A stretch of DNA of 64,000 bases from Mycolicibacterium sp. TUM20985 (GTDB lineage Bacteria > Actinomycetota > Actinomycetes > Mycobacteriales > Mycobacteriaceae), in the NCBI RefSeq assembly GCF_030295745.1, contig NZ_AP027291.1:3534001-3598000 (forward strand), read 5' to 3'. Positions 57,678 to 64,000 of the stretch are shown piece by piece. Positions within the stretch are counted from its first letter, which is position 1; the number at the start of each line of letters is the position of its first letter. Below the pieces are notes generated by a model. The model worked only from the letters and a program-made list of their open reading frames with translations, searched no databases and was not told where the DNA came from. A program made the position numbers and the translations under genes.

Positions 57678-60194
57678 TCACGCGTCGTCGGCGTCCGCTC
57701 CGTTGGCATCCGCACCGCCGCGGATCAGCATCAGGGTTCCCGCGAGTTCGTCGGGCTTGACCAGCACTTCACGGGCCTTGGAACCCTCGCTGGGCCCGAC
57801 GATGCTGCGGGTCTCCATGAGGTCCATCAGCCGGCCCGCCTTCGCGAAGCCCACCCGCAGCTTGCGCTGCAGCATCGACGTCGACCCGAACTGCGAGGAC
57901 ACCACCAGTTCGACCGCCTGCAGGAAGACGTCCATGTCGTCGCCAATGTCGGGATCGACGTCGGTGCGCTCGCCGGACGGCTTCCCGACGGTGACGCCCT
58001 CCAAATACTCGGGCTCGGCCTGTTCCTTGGAGGCCTCGACCACGGCCTGGATCTCCTCGTCGGAGATGTAGGCGCCCTGGAGCCGGATCGGCTTGTTGGC
58101 GCCCATCGGCAGGAACAACCCGTCACCCATGCCGATCAGCTTCTCGGCCCCCGGCTGGTCGAGGATGACCCGACTGTCGGTCAGCGATGACGTCGCGAAC
58201 GACAACCGCGATGGCACGTTGGTCTTGATCAGGCCGGTGACCACGTCCACGGAGGGCCGCTGCGTCGCCAGCACCAGGTGGATTCCGGCGGCGCGCGCCT
58301 TCTGGGTGATGCGCACGATCGCGTCCTCGACGTCACGCGGCGCGGTCATCATCAGGTCGGCGAGCTCGTCGACGATAGCGAGGATGTACGGATACGGCTT
58401 GTACACGCGCTCGCTGCCCAGCGGTGCGGTGATCTCGCCGGAGCGGACCTTCTCGTTGAAGACGTCGATGTGGCGCACCCGGTTGGCCTGCATGTCCTGG
58501 TAGCGCTGCTCCATCTCCTCGACTAGCCAGGCGAGTGCGGCGGCGGCCTTCTTGGGCTGCGTGACGATGGGCGTGATGAGGTGCGGGATGCCCTCATACG
58601 GCGTCAGCTCGACCATCTTCGGGTCGATCAGGATCATCCTGACCTCGTCCGGGGTGGCGCGCGCCAGGATCGACACCAGCATCGAGTTGACGAAGCTGGA
58701 CTTGCCGGAGCCGGTCGAGCCCGCGACGAGGAGGTGCGGCATCTTGGCGAGGTTCGCCGAGATCATCTGCCCCTCGATGTCCTTCCCCAGGCCGATCACC
58801 AGCGGGTGGTGATCACGACGGGTGGACGGGTCGGTGAGGACGTCCGCCAATCGCACCATCTCGCGGTCGATGTTGGGAACCTCTATGCCGACGGCCGACT
58901 TGCCGGGGATCGGCGAGAGCATTCGGACGCTCTCGGTGGCGACGGCGTAGGCGATGTTCTTCTGCAGCGCCGTGATCTTCTCGACCTTCACGCCGGGGCC
59001 GAGTTCGACCTCGTACCGCGTCACGGTCGGGCCGCGGGTGCAGCCGGTGACGTTCGCGTCGACCTTGAATTGTTCGAGTACCGACTGGATGACCTCGACC
59101 ATCTTGTCGTTGACCGCACTGCGTAGCTTCGGCGGATCGCCCGCGACCAGCAGGTCCAGGGACGGCAGGACGTACGGACCCTCGACGACCCGGTCGAGCA
59201 CGAGGGTGTCGGTCTTGTTCGGTGCGGGTTTCGGTTCCTTCTTGCGCTTGGCGCTGACCTTGGGCTCGGGCACGGTCGGGGTCTCGTCGACGAGGGGTTC
59301 GTCCAATGGGTAGTTCTCCATCGGCGTCCTGCCAGAGGGCGCCCCGGGCCACTGAGCCTCGTCGCCGCGCGTCGACGCCGGATCGTCGTAGTAACCATCG
59401 GAGAAGTCGTCTGCCTGCTCGGCGGGGTACTCGTCGTAGTCGGCGTCCTCGTCGTAGTCGTCGTCGTAGGTGTCACCTCGGTAGGCGCCCATGAACATCG
59501 ACTGCACGGCCGACGGGACCTCGCGGATCGTCATGCCGGTCACCAGCAGCAGACCGAACAACATGCCGATGATCAACAGCGGAGTGGCGATCCACGGCGT
59601 CAGCCCGTCGGACAGTGGCCCACCGATTGCGAAGCCGACGAACCCCGCCACCCTCTGCCGGTCGGCCGGGTCGGTGGGGGCGCCCGACCACAGATGCCAC
59701 AGCCCCAGTACGGGCAGCGCGATCATGGCGGTGCCCAGAACGAGCCGAGGGCGGGCCTCGGGGTTGGGTTCGGTGCGCATCAGCAGGACGGCCAACGCAA
59801 CCAGGAGGATGGGAAGCAGCACGACGGCCGAACCGATGACGACGCGGACCCCGGCGTCGATCCAACCCCCTACGGGTCGGGCCGCGTCGAACCAGGAGCT
59901 GGCGGCCAGGACCACCGACATCGCGAGCAGGCCCAGTGCGATGCCGTCGCGCCGGTGGCCCGGCTCCAGATCTCGGGCTCGACCGACCGATCGCGCGGTG
60001 GAGCCCGCACCCTTGGCCACCATCAGCCAACCGGCACGGGCGCCCTTGCCGATCGCGGAGCCTGCGGCAGAGACGGGTGAGGGATTGCGTCGTGGCGCGG
60101 GCTTCCGCCGCGGAGCGGCAGGGCGCGGTGAGCGCGGTCGGGGCTTTGAGCTGCTCGAACGAGCTCCCGAACGCGCGGCGGTCTTACTAGCCAT
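57678..60194 (-). CDS. ftsK: DNA translocase FtsK
   Basis: Septum-located DNA translocase (838 aa) that moves chromosome termini during division. A basic, disordered N-terminus (residues 1-65, rich in Arg/Pro/Ser) precedes four to five transmembrane helices up to about residue 220. An acidic linker follows (about 225-310, DDDYDEDADYDEYPAEQADD). The motor has Walker A AGSTGSGKSSFVN (around 485-497) and MILIDPKMVELTPYEGIPHL after it. The C-terminal gamma domain (LRVGFAKAGRLMDLMET and SIVGPSEGSKAREVLV) reads KOPS-like sequences. ATG 60194. An MtrA-like direct repeat lies about 50 bp upstream. Confidence 0.95.
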   Translation of the reverse strand: MASKTAARSGARSSSSKPRPRSPRPAAPRRKPAPRRNPSPVSAAGSAIGKGARAGWLMVAKGAGSTARSVGRARDLEPGHRRDGIALGLLAMSVVLAASSWFDAARPVGGWIDAGVRVVIGSAVVLLPILLVALAVLLMRTEPNPEARPRLVLGTAMIALPVLGLWHLWSGAPTDPADRQRVAGFVGFAIGGPLSDGLTPWIATPLLIIGMLFGLLLVTGMTIREVPSAVQSMFMGAYRGDTYDDDYDEDADYDEYPAEQADDFSDGYYDDPASTRGDEAQWPGAPSGRTPMENYPLDEPLVDETPTVPEPKVSAKRKKEPKPAPNKTDTLVLDRVVEGPYVLPSLDLLVAGDPPKLRSAVNDKMVEVIQSVLEQFKVDANVTGCTRGPTVTRYEVELGPGVKVEKITALQKNIAYAVATESVRMLSPIPGKSAVGIEVPNIDREMVRLADVLTDPSTRRDHHPLVIGLGKDIEGQMISANLAKMPHLLVAGSTGSGKSSFVNSMLVSILARATPDEVRMILIDPKMVELTPYEGIPHLITPIVTQPKKAAAALAWLVEEMEQRYQDMQANRVRHIDVFNEKVRSGEITAPLGSERVYKPYPYILAIVDELADLMMTAPRDVEDAIVRITQKARAAGIHLVLATQRPSVDVVTGLIKTNVPSRLSFATSSLTDSRVILDQPGAEKLIGMGDGLFLPMGANKPIRLQGAYISDEEIQAVVEASKEQAEPEYLEGVTVGKPSGERTDVDPDIGDDMDVFLQAVELVVSSQFGSTSMLQRKLRVGFAKAGRLMDLMETRSIVGPSEGSKAREVLVKPDELAGTLMLIRGGADANGADADDA

Positions 60195-60242
60195 GGGGAA
60201 AGACTAGTCCCACCAACCCCAAATTCACCATTAGCCACACAG

Positions 60243-60261
60243 GTAACAAATAGCTAACAAA
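60243..60261. promoter_or_regulatory. MtrA-like direct repeat upstream of ftsK
   Basis: GTAACAAA-TAG-CTAACAAA: two 8-bp direct repeats (7/8 identical) separated by 3 bp, i.e. an 11-bp period as recognised by OmpR-family response regulators. It resembles the MtrA box described in Corynebacterium, and MtrA controls division genes in actinobacteria. It is 49-67 bp upstream of the ftsK start. Confidence 0.5.
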
Positions 60262-60281
60262 CCCACGATGGGCACCGCCCG

Positions 60282-60404
60282 GTGAGCGTCGCAGAGCTCT
60301 TCCTCGACCTTCGCTCGGCCCGGCTGTTCCTCGGCAGTCCCATCGACATCGCCAAGATCAACCAGGGTCGCGTACCTGGACGGGCTTGGGAGGTGGCCCG
60401 CTGA
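60282..60404 (+). CDS. Possible small ORF or gene remnant (40 aa)
   Basis: A GTG-initiated frame of 40 codons. It would encode a peptide beginning VSVAELFLDLRSARLF, continuing LGSPIDIAKINQGRV and ending AWEVAR. The composition is protein-like, but no ribosome-binding site is obvious and I recognise no family. It may be the leftover end of a lost gene or chance. It lies 61 bp upstream of the ABM gene on the same strand. Confidence 0.2.
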   Translation: MSVAELFLDLRSARLFLGSPIDIAKINQGRVPGRAWEVAR

Positions 60405-60465
60405 CCTGCAGGCACGCTGGGTAGTGTGAGCGGGCCGAACCCACTCAACGAGGAGTCTTGTTCAC

Positions 60466-60780
60466 ATGCCGATCGTCGTCGTCGCCACCATGACCGCCAA
60501 GCCCGAGTCCGTCGACGCCGTGCGAACCGCCTGCACACAGGCGATCGAGGCGGTGCACTCGGAGCCGGGGTGTGAGCTGTACTCCTTGCACGAGGCCGAC
60601 GGCACGTTCGTCTTCGTCGAGCAGTGGGCCGACGAGGAAGCGCTCAAGACGCACGGCACCGCCCCTGCGATCGCCGCGCTCTTCGGAGCCGTCGGCGAGC
60701 ACCTCGACGGTGCACCCGACATCAAGATGCTGCAGCCGGTCGTGGCGGGCGATCCCGCCAAGGGTCAGCTCCGGCCCTGA
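60466..60780 (+). CDS. ABM-domain monooxygenase-like protein (Rv2749-type)
   Basis: A 104-aa ferredoxin-like (dimeric alpha-beta barrel) protein of the antibiotic biosynthesis monooxygenase family, which includes quinol monooxygenase YgiN. Typical elements are MPIVVVATMTAKPESVDAVR, the core EPGCELYSLHEADGTFVFVEQW and WADEEALKTHGTAPAIAALF. No cofactor-binding motif is expected in this family. Start ATG 60466. It is followed 1 bp later by the SDR gene, so the two are almost certainly one operon and may act on the same substrate. Confidence 0.88.
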   Translation: MPIVVVATMTAKPESVDAVRTACTQAIEAVHSEPGCELYSLHEADGTFVFVEQWADEEALKTHGTAPAIAALFGAVGEHLDGAPDIKMLQPVVAGDPAKGQLRP

Positions 60781-60781
60781 C

Positions 60782-61612
60782 ATGCCAACCCCCGATGGCC
60801 CACTCGCGGGCCGAGTCGCGTTCATTACCGGGGCGGCCCGCGGCCAGGGTCGCGCGCATGCGGTGCGACTGGCCTCCGACGGCGCCGACGTCATCGCGGT
60901 CGACCTGTGCGATCAGATCGCGTCGGTCCCCTACCCCATGGCCACCCCCGATGACCTCGCCGCCACGGTGAAGCTCGTCGAGGACACCGGAGCCCGAATC
61001 GTCGCCCTGCAAGCCGACGTTCGTGATCGCGCAGCGCTGAAGACCGCCTTGGAGTCCGGCGTCGAACAACTGGGCGGACGCCTCGACATCGTGATCGCCA
61101 ACGCGGGCATTGCCCCGATGGCAGACGAGAACGCCTGGCACGACGTGATCGACGTCAACCTCACAGGTGTGCACCACACCGTGGACGTCGCGATGAAGCC
61201 AATGATCAAGGCGGGCAACGGTGGCGCCATCGTGCTCATCAGCTCGGTGATGGGCCTGGTCGGTATCGGCTCGCCGTTCGCCGGCTCGATCGGGTATGCG
61301 GCCGCCAAGCACGGCGTGGTCGGACTGATGCGTTCGTATGCCAATCTGCTTCTGTCGCAGAACATTCGCGTGAACTCGGTCCACCCTGCCGGCGTCCGAA
61401 CCCCGATGATCGACAACGAGTTCACCCGAAAGTGGCTGGCCGACATGACGGGCGGCAACCCGGACGGACTCGACATGGCCAGCGCCGCCAACATGGAGAC
61501 CGTCGAGCCGGAGGTCATCGCCGACGCCGTCGCGTGGTTGGTGGCAGATTCCGGCAAGCACATCACCGGGGTGGCACTGCCGGTCGACGACGGTTACGTC
61601 AACAGGCGCTGA
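60782..61612 (+). CDS. Mycofactocin-coupled SDR-family oxidoreductase (Rv2750-type)
   Basis: A short-chain dehydrogenase/reductase of 276 aa. The NAD-binding motif is FITGAARGQGRAHAVRLA and the catalytic Ser-Tyr-Lys is in LISSVMG and GYAAAKHGVVGL (YxxxK). The insert VDLCDQIASVPYPMATPDDL after strand 2 is the hallmark of the mycofactocin-dependent SDR subfamily, which holds its NAD tightly and passes electrons to mycofactocin. An alcohol or ketone substrate is likely but unknown. ATG 60782, 1 bp after the ABM gene stop. It is convergent with rnj. Confidence 0.9.
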   Translation: MPTPDGPLAGRVAFITGAARGQGRAHAVRLASDGADVIAVDLCDQIASVPYPMATPDDLAATVKLVEDTGARIVALQADVRDRAALKTALESGVEQLGGRLDIVIANAGIAPMADENAWHDVIDVNLTGVHHTVDVAMKPMIKAGNGGAIVLISSVMGLVGIGSPFAGSIGYAAAKHGVVGLMRSYANLLLSQNIRVNSVHPAGVRTPMIDNEFTRKWLADMTGGNPDGLDMASAANMETVEPEVIADAVAWLVADSGKHITGVALPVDDGYVNRR

Positions 61613-61647
61613 GCCATGGCCCGAAACCCTACGCGGAGAAGCTCGGA

Positions 61648-63324
61648 TCAGACCTCGATGACCGTCGGCACGATCATCGGCTGACGCCGGTACTTCTCGG
61701 CCACCCACTTGCCGATGGTGCGGCGGGCGGCCTGGGCGAAGCGCGTCGGGTCGGTGACCTTCTCCGCAGCAAGCGCCTGCATCGCGGTCTCGACGAGGCG
61801 GGTGACGGGCTCCAGCGCCTTGGGATCCTCGGAGAAGCCTCGGGAATGCAGCTGGACGGGCGCCGCGGCCGTGCCCGTTCCTCGTTTGAGCACGATGGTC
61901 ACCGCGATGAAGCCGGAGGACAGCACCAGCCGTTCGCCCAAGGTGGCGTCGCCGACGTCGCCGGTGACCAACCCGTCGACGAACATCTTGCCGACCGGTA
62001 CCGCTCCGGCGATCGACGCCCGGCCCGCGACGAGGTCGACGCTGACGCCGTTCTCGGCGAGGACGATGTTCTCCTCGGGTACGCCCGACTTCACGGCCAA
62101 GGCGGCATTGGCGCGGAGGTGGCGCCAGGTGCCGTGCACCGGCATCACGTTGCGCGGGCGGACGCCGTTGTAGAGGAACAGCAGCTCACCCGCGTACGCG
62201 TGACCCGAAACGTGAATGCGCGCCTGCGCATTCGTGACGACGCGGACCCCGATCTTGGCCAGTGAGTCCAGCACGCCGAAGATCGCCTCCTCGTTACCAG
62301 GGATCTGCGACGAGGACATGATGATGAGATCACCGCGGGTCAGCGTGATACTGCGGTGCTCGCCGCGCGACATCCGCGATAGCGCCGCCATCGCCTCACC
62401 CTGAGTGCCGGTGGTGACCAGCGTGACCCGGTCGGCGGGCAGCACCTCGGCTGCGGCGATGTCGATCACGTCGTCGTCGGCAACGGAGAGGAAGCCAAGG
62501 TCCTTGGCGATCCCCATGTTGCGCACCATCGACCGGCCGACGAACGACACCTTGCGGCCCAGCGCCACCGATGCATCGACGATCTGTTGCACGCGAGCGA
62601 CGTTCGAGGCGAAGCACGCGACGATGACCCGACCCTCGGCGCCGCGGATCAGCCGGTGCATGTTGGGGCCGATCTCACTCTCCGACGGCCCGACGCCGGG
62701 GATCTCCGCGTTCGTCGAATCGCAGAGGAACAGGTCGACGCCGGCATCACCGAGCCGTGACATGCCCGGCAGGTCGGTGGGGCGGCCGTCGAGCGGCAGC
62801 TGGTCGAGCTTGATGTCACCGGTGTGTAGCAGCGTGCCCGCGCCGGTGTACACGGCGATGGCCAGCGCATCCGGGATGGAGTGGTTGACCGCGAAGTATT
62901 CGCACTCGAAGACGCCGTGCCTGCTGCTCTGCTTCTCGGCAACCTCGATGAAGACCGGCTTGATGCGATGCTCGCGACACTTGGCCGCGATCAGCGCCAG
63001 GGTGAACTTCGAGCCGACGACCGGGATGTCTGGCCGCAGCTTCAACAGGTGCGGAATGGCGCCGATGTGGTCCTCGTGGGCGTGGGTCACCACCAGGGCC
63101 TCGATGTCGTCGAGGCGGTGCTCGATGTGACGCAGGTCGGGCAGGATCAGGTCGACACCCGGCTCATCGTGGTCGGGGAACAACACCCCGCAGTCGATGA
63201 CGAGCAGGCGGCCGAGGTGCTCGAGAACGGTCATATTGCGACCGATCTCGCTGATGCCGCCGAGTGCGGTCACGCGGAGTCCGCCGGGCGCGAGCGGACC
63301 GGGTGGCACCAATTCGGCGGTCAT
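61648..63324 (-). CDS. rnj: Ribonuclease J
   Basis: Metallo-beta-lactamase-fold RNase with 5'-3' exo- and endonuclease activity (558 aa), acting in rRNA and mRNA processing. The zinc-site motif VTHAHEDHIGAIPHLL is near residue 80, with further metal ligands in AVNHSIPDA and LHTGDIKLDQ. The beta-CASP motifs include CDSTNAEIPG and HVSGHAYAGEL. The C-terminal domain follows from about residue 450. ATG 63324 overlaps the dapA stop by 4 bp (ATGA), so the two are translationally coupled, the same arrangement as in M. tuberculosis. Confidence 0.95.
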   Translation of the reverse strand: MTAELVPPGPLAPGGLRVTALGGISEIGRNMTVLEHLGRLLVIDCGVLFPDHDEPGVDLILPDLRHIEHRLDDIEALVVTHAHEDHIGAIPHLLKLRPDIPVVGSKFTLALIAAKCREHRIKPVFIEVAEKQSSRHGVFECEYFAVNHSIPDALAIAVYTGAGTLLHTGDIKLDQLPLDGRPTDLPGMSRLGDAGVDLFLCDSTNAEIPGVGPSESEIGPNMHRLIRGAEGRVIVACFASNVARVQQIVDASVALGRKVSFVGRSMVRNMGIAKDLGFLSVADDDVIDIAAAEVLPADRVTLVTTGTQGEAMAALSRMSRGEHRSITLTRGDLIIMSSSQIPGNEEAIFGVLDSLAKIGVRVVTNAQARIHVSGHAYAGELLFLYNGVRPRNVMPVHGTWRHLRANAALAVKSGVPEENIVLAENGVSVDLVAGRASIAGAVPVGKMFVDGLVTGDVGDATLGERLVLSSGFIAVTIVLKRGTGTAAAPVQLHSRGFSEDPKALEPVTRLVETAMQALAAEKVTDPTRFAQAARRTIGKWVAEKYRRQPMIVPTVIEV

Positions 63325-64000
63325 CGGAGCACGCCGGCCGTCCGCATGTCTGCCTCGAGCGCCTCGATCTGCGCGGTCGTCGCGGGAACCTGCGGAAGCC
63401 GCGGCTCACCGGTGTCGAAACCCAACAACTTCAGTCCTGTCTTGGCCATGGTGACGCCGCCCAGTCGGTTCTGTGCGGCGTTGAGCGATCCGAGGGCGAC
63501 GTGACTCTTGCGGGCCGTCGCCACGTCACCGGAGGTGAACGCGGACAATATGTCTCGTAATTGGCTAGCAGCGAAGTGCCCCCACACGCTGATGAATCCG
63601 GTGGCGCCCATGGCCAGCCACGGCAGGTTCAGTGCGTCGTCGCCCGAGTAGTAGGCCAACCCGGTCTCGGCCATGATCATCGCGCCACCGTGCAGATCGC
63701 TCTTGGCGTCCTTGATGGCGACGATGTTCGGATGGGGTGCAATGGCACGGATGGTGTCCCACTCGATGGGCACCACTGAGCGTGGCGGGATGTCGTAGAG
63801 CACGTTCGGCAGCGCGGTGGCGTCGGCGATGGCCGTGAAGTGCGCGACCAGCCCGGCCTGTGGGGGGCGCGAGTAGTAGGGCGTCACGACCAGGAGACCG
63901 TGAGCGCCCTCGGCCTCACATGCCTTCGCGAGGCGCACGCTGTGCGCCGTGTCGTAGGTGCCGGCCCCGGCGATGATCCTGGCGCGGTCGCCGACGGCTT
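63321..64000 (-). CDS. dapA: 4-hydroxy-tetrahydrodipicolinate synthase, truncated by window end
   Basis: C-terminal about 226 residues of the TIM-barrel aldolase condensing pyruvate with aspartate semialdehyde in the lysine/diaminopimelate pathway. The frame is open to base 64000, so the N-terminus lies outside the window. The catalytic Tyr is in NVLYDIPPRSVVP and the Schiff-base Lys in NIVAIKDAKSDLHGG. GLAYYSGDDALNLPWLAMGA is the substrate-side loop. An internal ATG/GTG near 63938 is not the true start. First gene of dapA-rnj. Confidence 0.94.
   Translation of the reverse strand, partial: AVGDRARIIAGAGTYDTAHSVRLAKACEAEGAHGLLVVTPYYSRPPQAGLVAHFTAIADATALPNVLYDIPPRSVVPIEWDTIRAIAPHPNIVAIKDAKSDLHGGAMIMAETGLAYYSGDDALNLPWLAMGATGFISVWGHFAASQLRDILSAFTSGDVATARKSHVALGSLNAAQNRLGGVTMAKTGLKLLGFDTGEPRLPQVPATTAQIEALEADMRTAGVLR

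Larger units (their letters stand above)
60195..60465. other. Intergenic region between ftsK and the ABM gene
   Basis: A 271-bp divergent gap. Its ftsK-proximal part (60200-60265) is AT-richer than the surroundings and holds a direct repeat. The rest contains one weak 40-codon frame. No RNA gene is evident. The promoters of ftsK and of the ABM-SDR operon must lie here. Confidence 0.6.

Overview
The window is a high-GC actinobacterial chromosome segment. Gene order, protein sequences and small mycobacterium-specific families (DUF3093, DUF3159, DUF3710, DUF4193, DUF5313, PspM, LGFP repeats, a mycofactocin-coupled SDR) point to a mycobacterium, most likely a fast-growing Mycolicibacterium-type species. 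From memory, the backbone follows the M. tuberculosis Rv2684-Rv2753c block (arsB - ceoBC - dut - suhB - ppgK - sigA - sigB - ideR - sthA - nrdR - lexA - fadE20 - hflX - dapF - miaA - miaB - recX - recA - pspA - clgR - pgsA3 - argA - ftsK - rnj - dapA). Its recA is continuous and has no intein.

Layout. 1-2.6 kb: end of a cation/proton antiporter, a CBS protein and an ArsB/SLC13 permease. 2.6-7.3 kb: an RNA methyltransferase and a KimA-like APC permease, divergent from two TrkA-type K+ gating proteins (ceoB, ceoC). 7.3-13.6 kb: a three-gene operon (OB-fold, DUF3159, MFS), dut-DUF3710 and envelope gene cei. 13.6-22.6 kb: suhB, polyphosphate glucokinase, primary sigma factor sigA, stress sigma factor sigB with an SigE/SigH-type promoter and a strong intrinsic terminator, then ideR. 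22.6-33 kb: sthA, a secreted serine protease, PAC2 protein, hydrolase, PhzF, nrdR and the divergent chiZ/lexA pair, followed by an LGFP-repeat surface protein. 33-38.3 kb: fadE20, a lone molybdoenzyme and a DEAD-box helicase. 38.3-46 kb: the hflX-dapF-miaA cluster, a DUF349 protein and miaB. 46-49.2 kb: a complete glutamate-type ABC importer (gluABCD). 49.2-51.2 kb: recA-recX. 51-57 kb: glycosyltransferase, ephG, the clgR-pspA-pspM envelope-stress operon, pgsA3, argA. 57.7-64 kb: ftsK, ABM monooxygenase plus mycofactocin-coupled SDR, rnj-dapA (dapA cut by the window end).

Regulatory signals group into circuits. DNA damage: LexA boxes at lexA, chiZ and recA, and RecA-NDp/PafBC-type promoters at chiZ and recA. 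Envelope stress: SigE-type promoters at sigB and clgR. Other candidates are a CRP-type palindrome near cei, an MtrA-like direct repeat upstream of ftsK and a TetR-type operator at fadE20.

The most unusual locus is at 56.69-57.67 kb. A single gene with an AbiEi-like N-terminus and a DUF559/Vsr-like nuclease C-terminus sits between the convergent argA and ftsK genes. It is bracketed by two nearly identical 60-bp palindromic elements, one of which contains the gene's own stop codon. This looks like a nuclease-palindrome cassette inserted into conserved core gene order.
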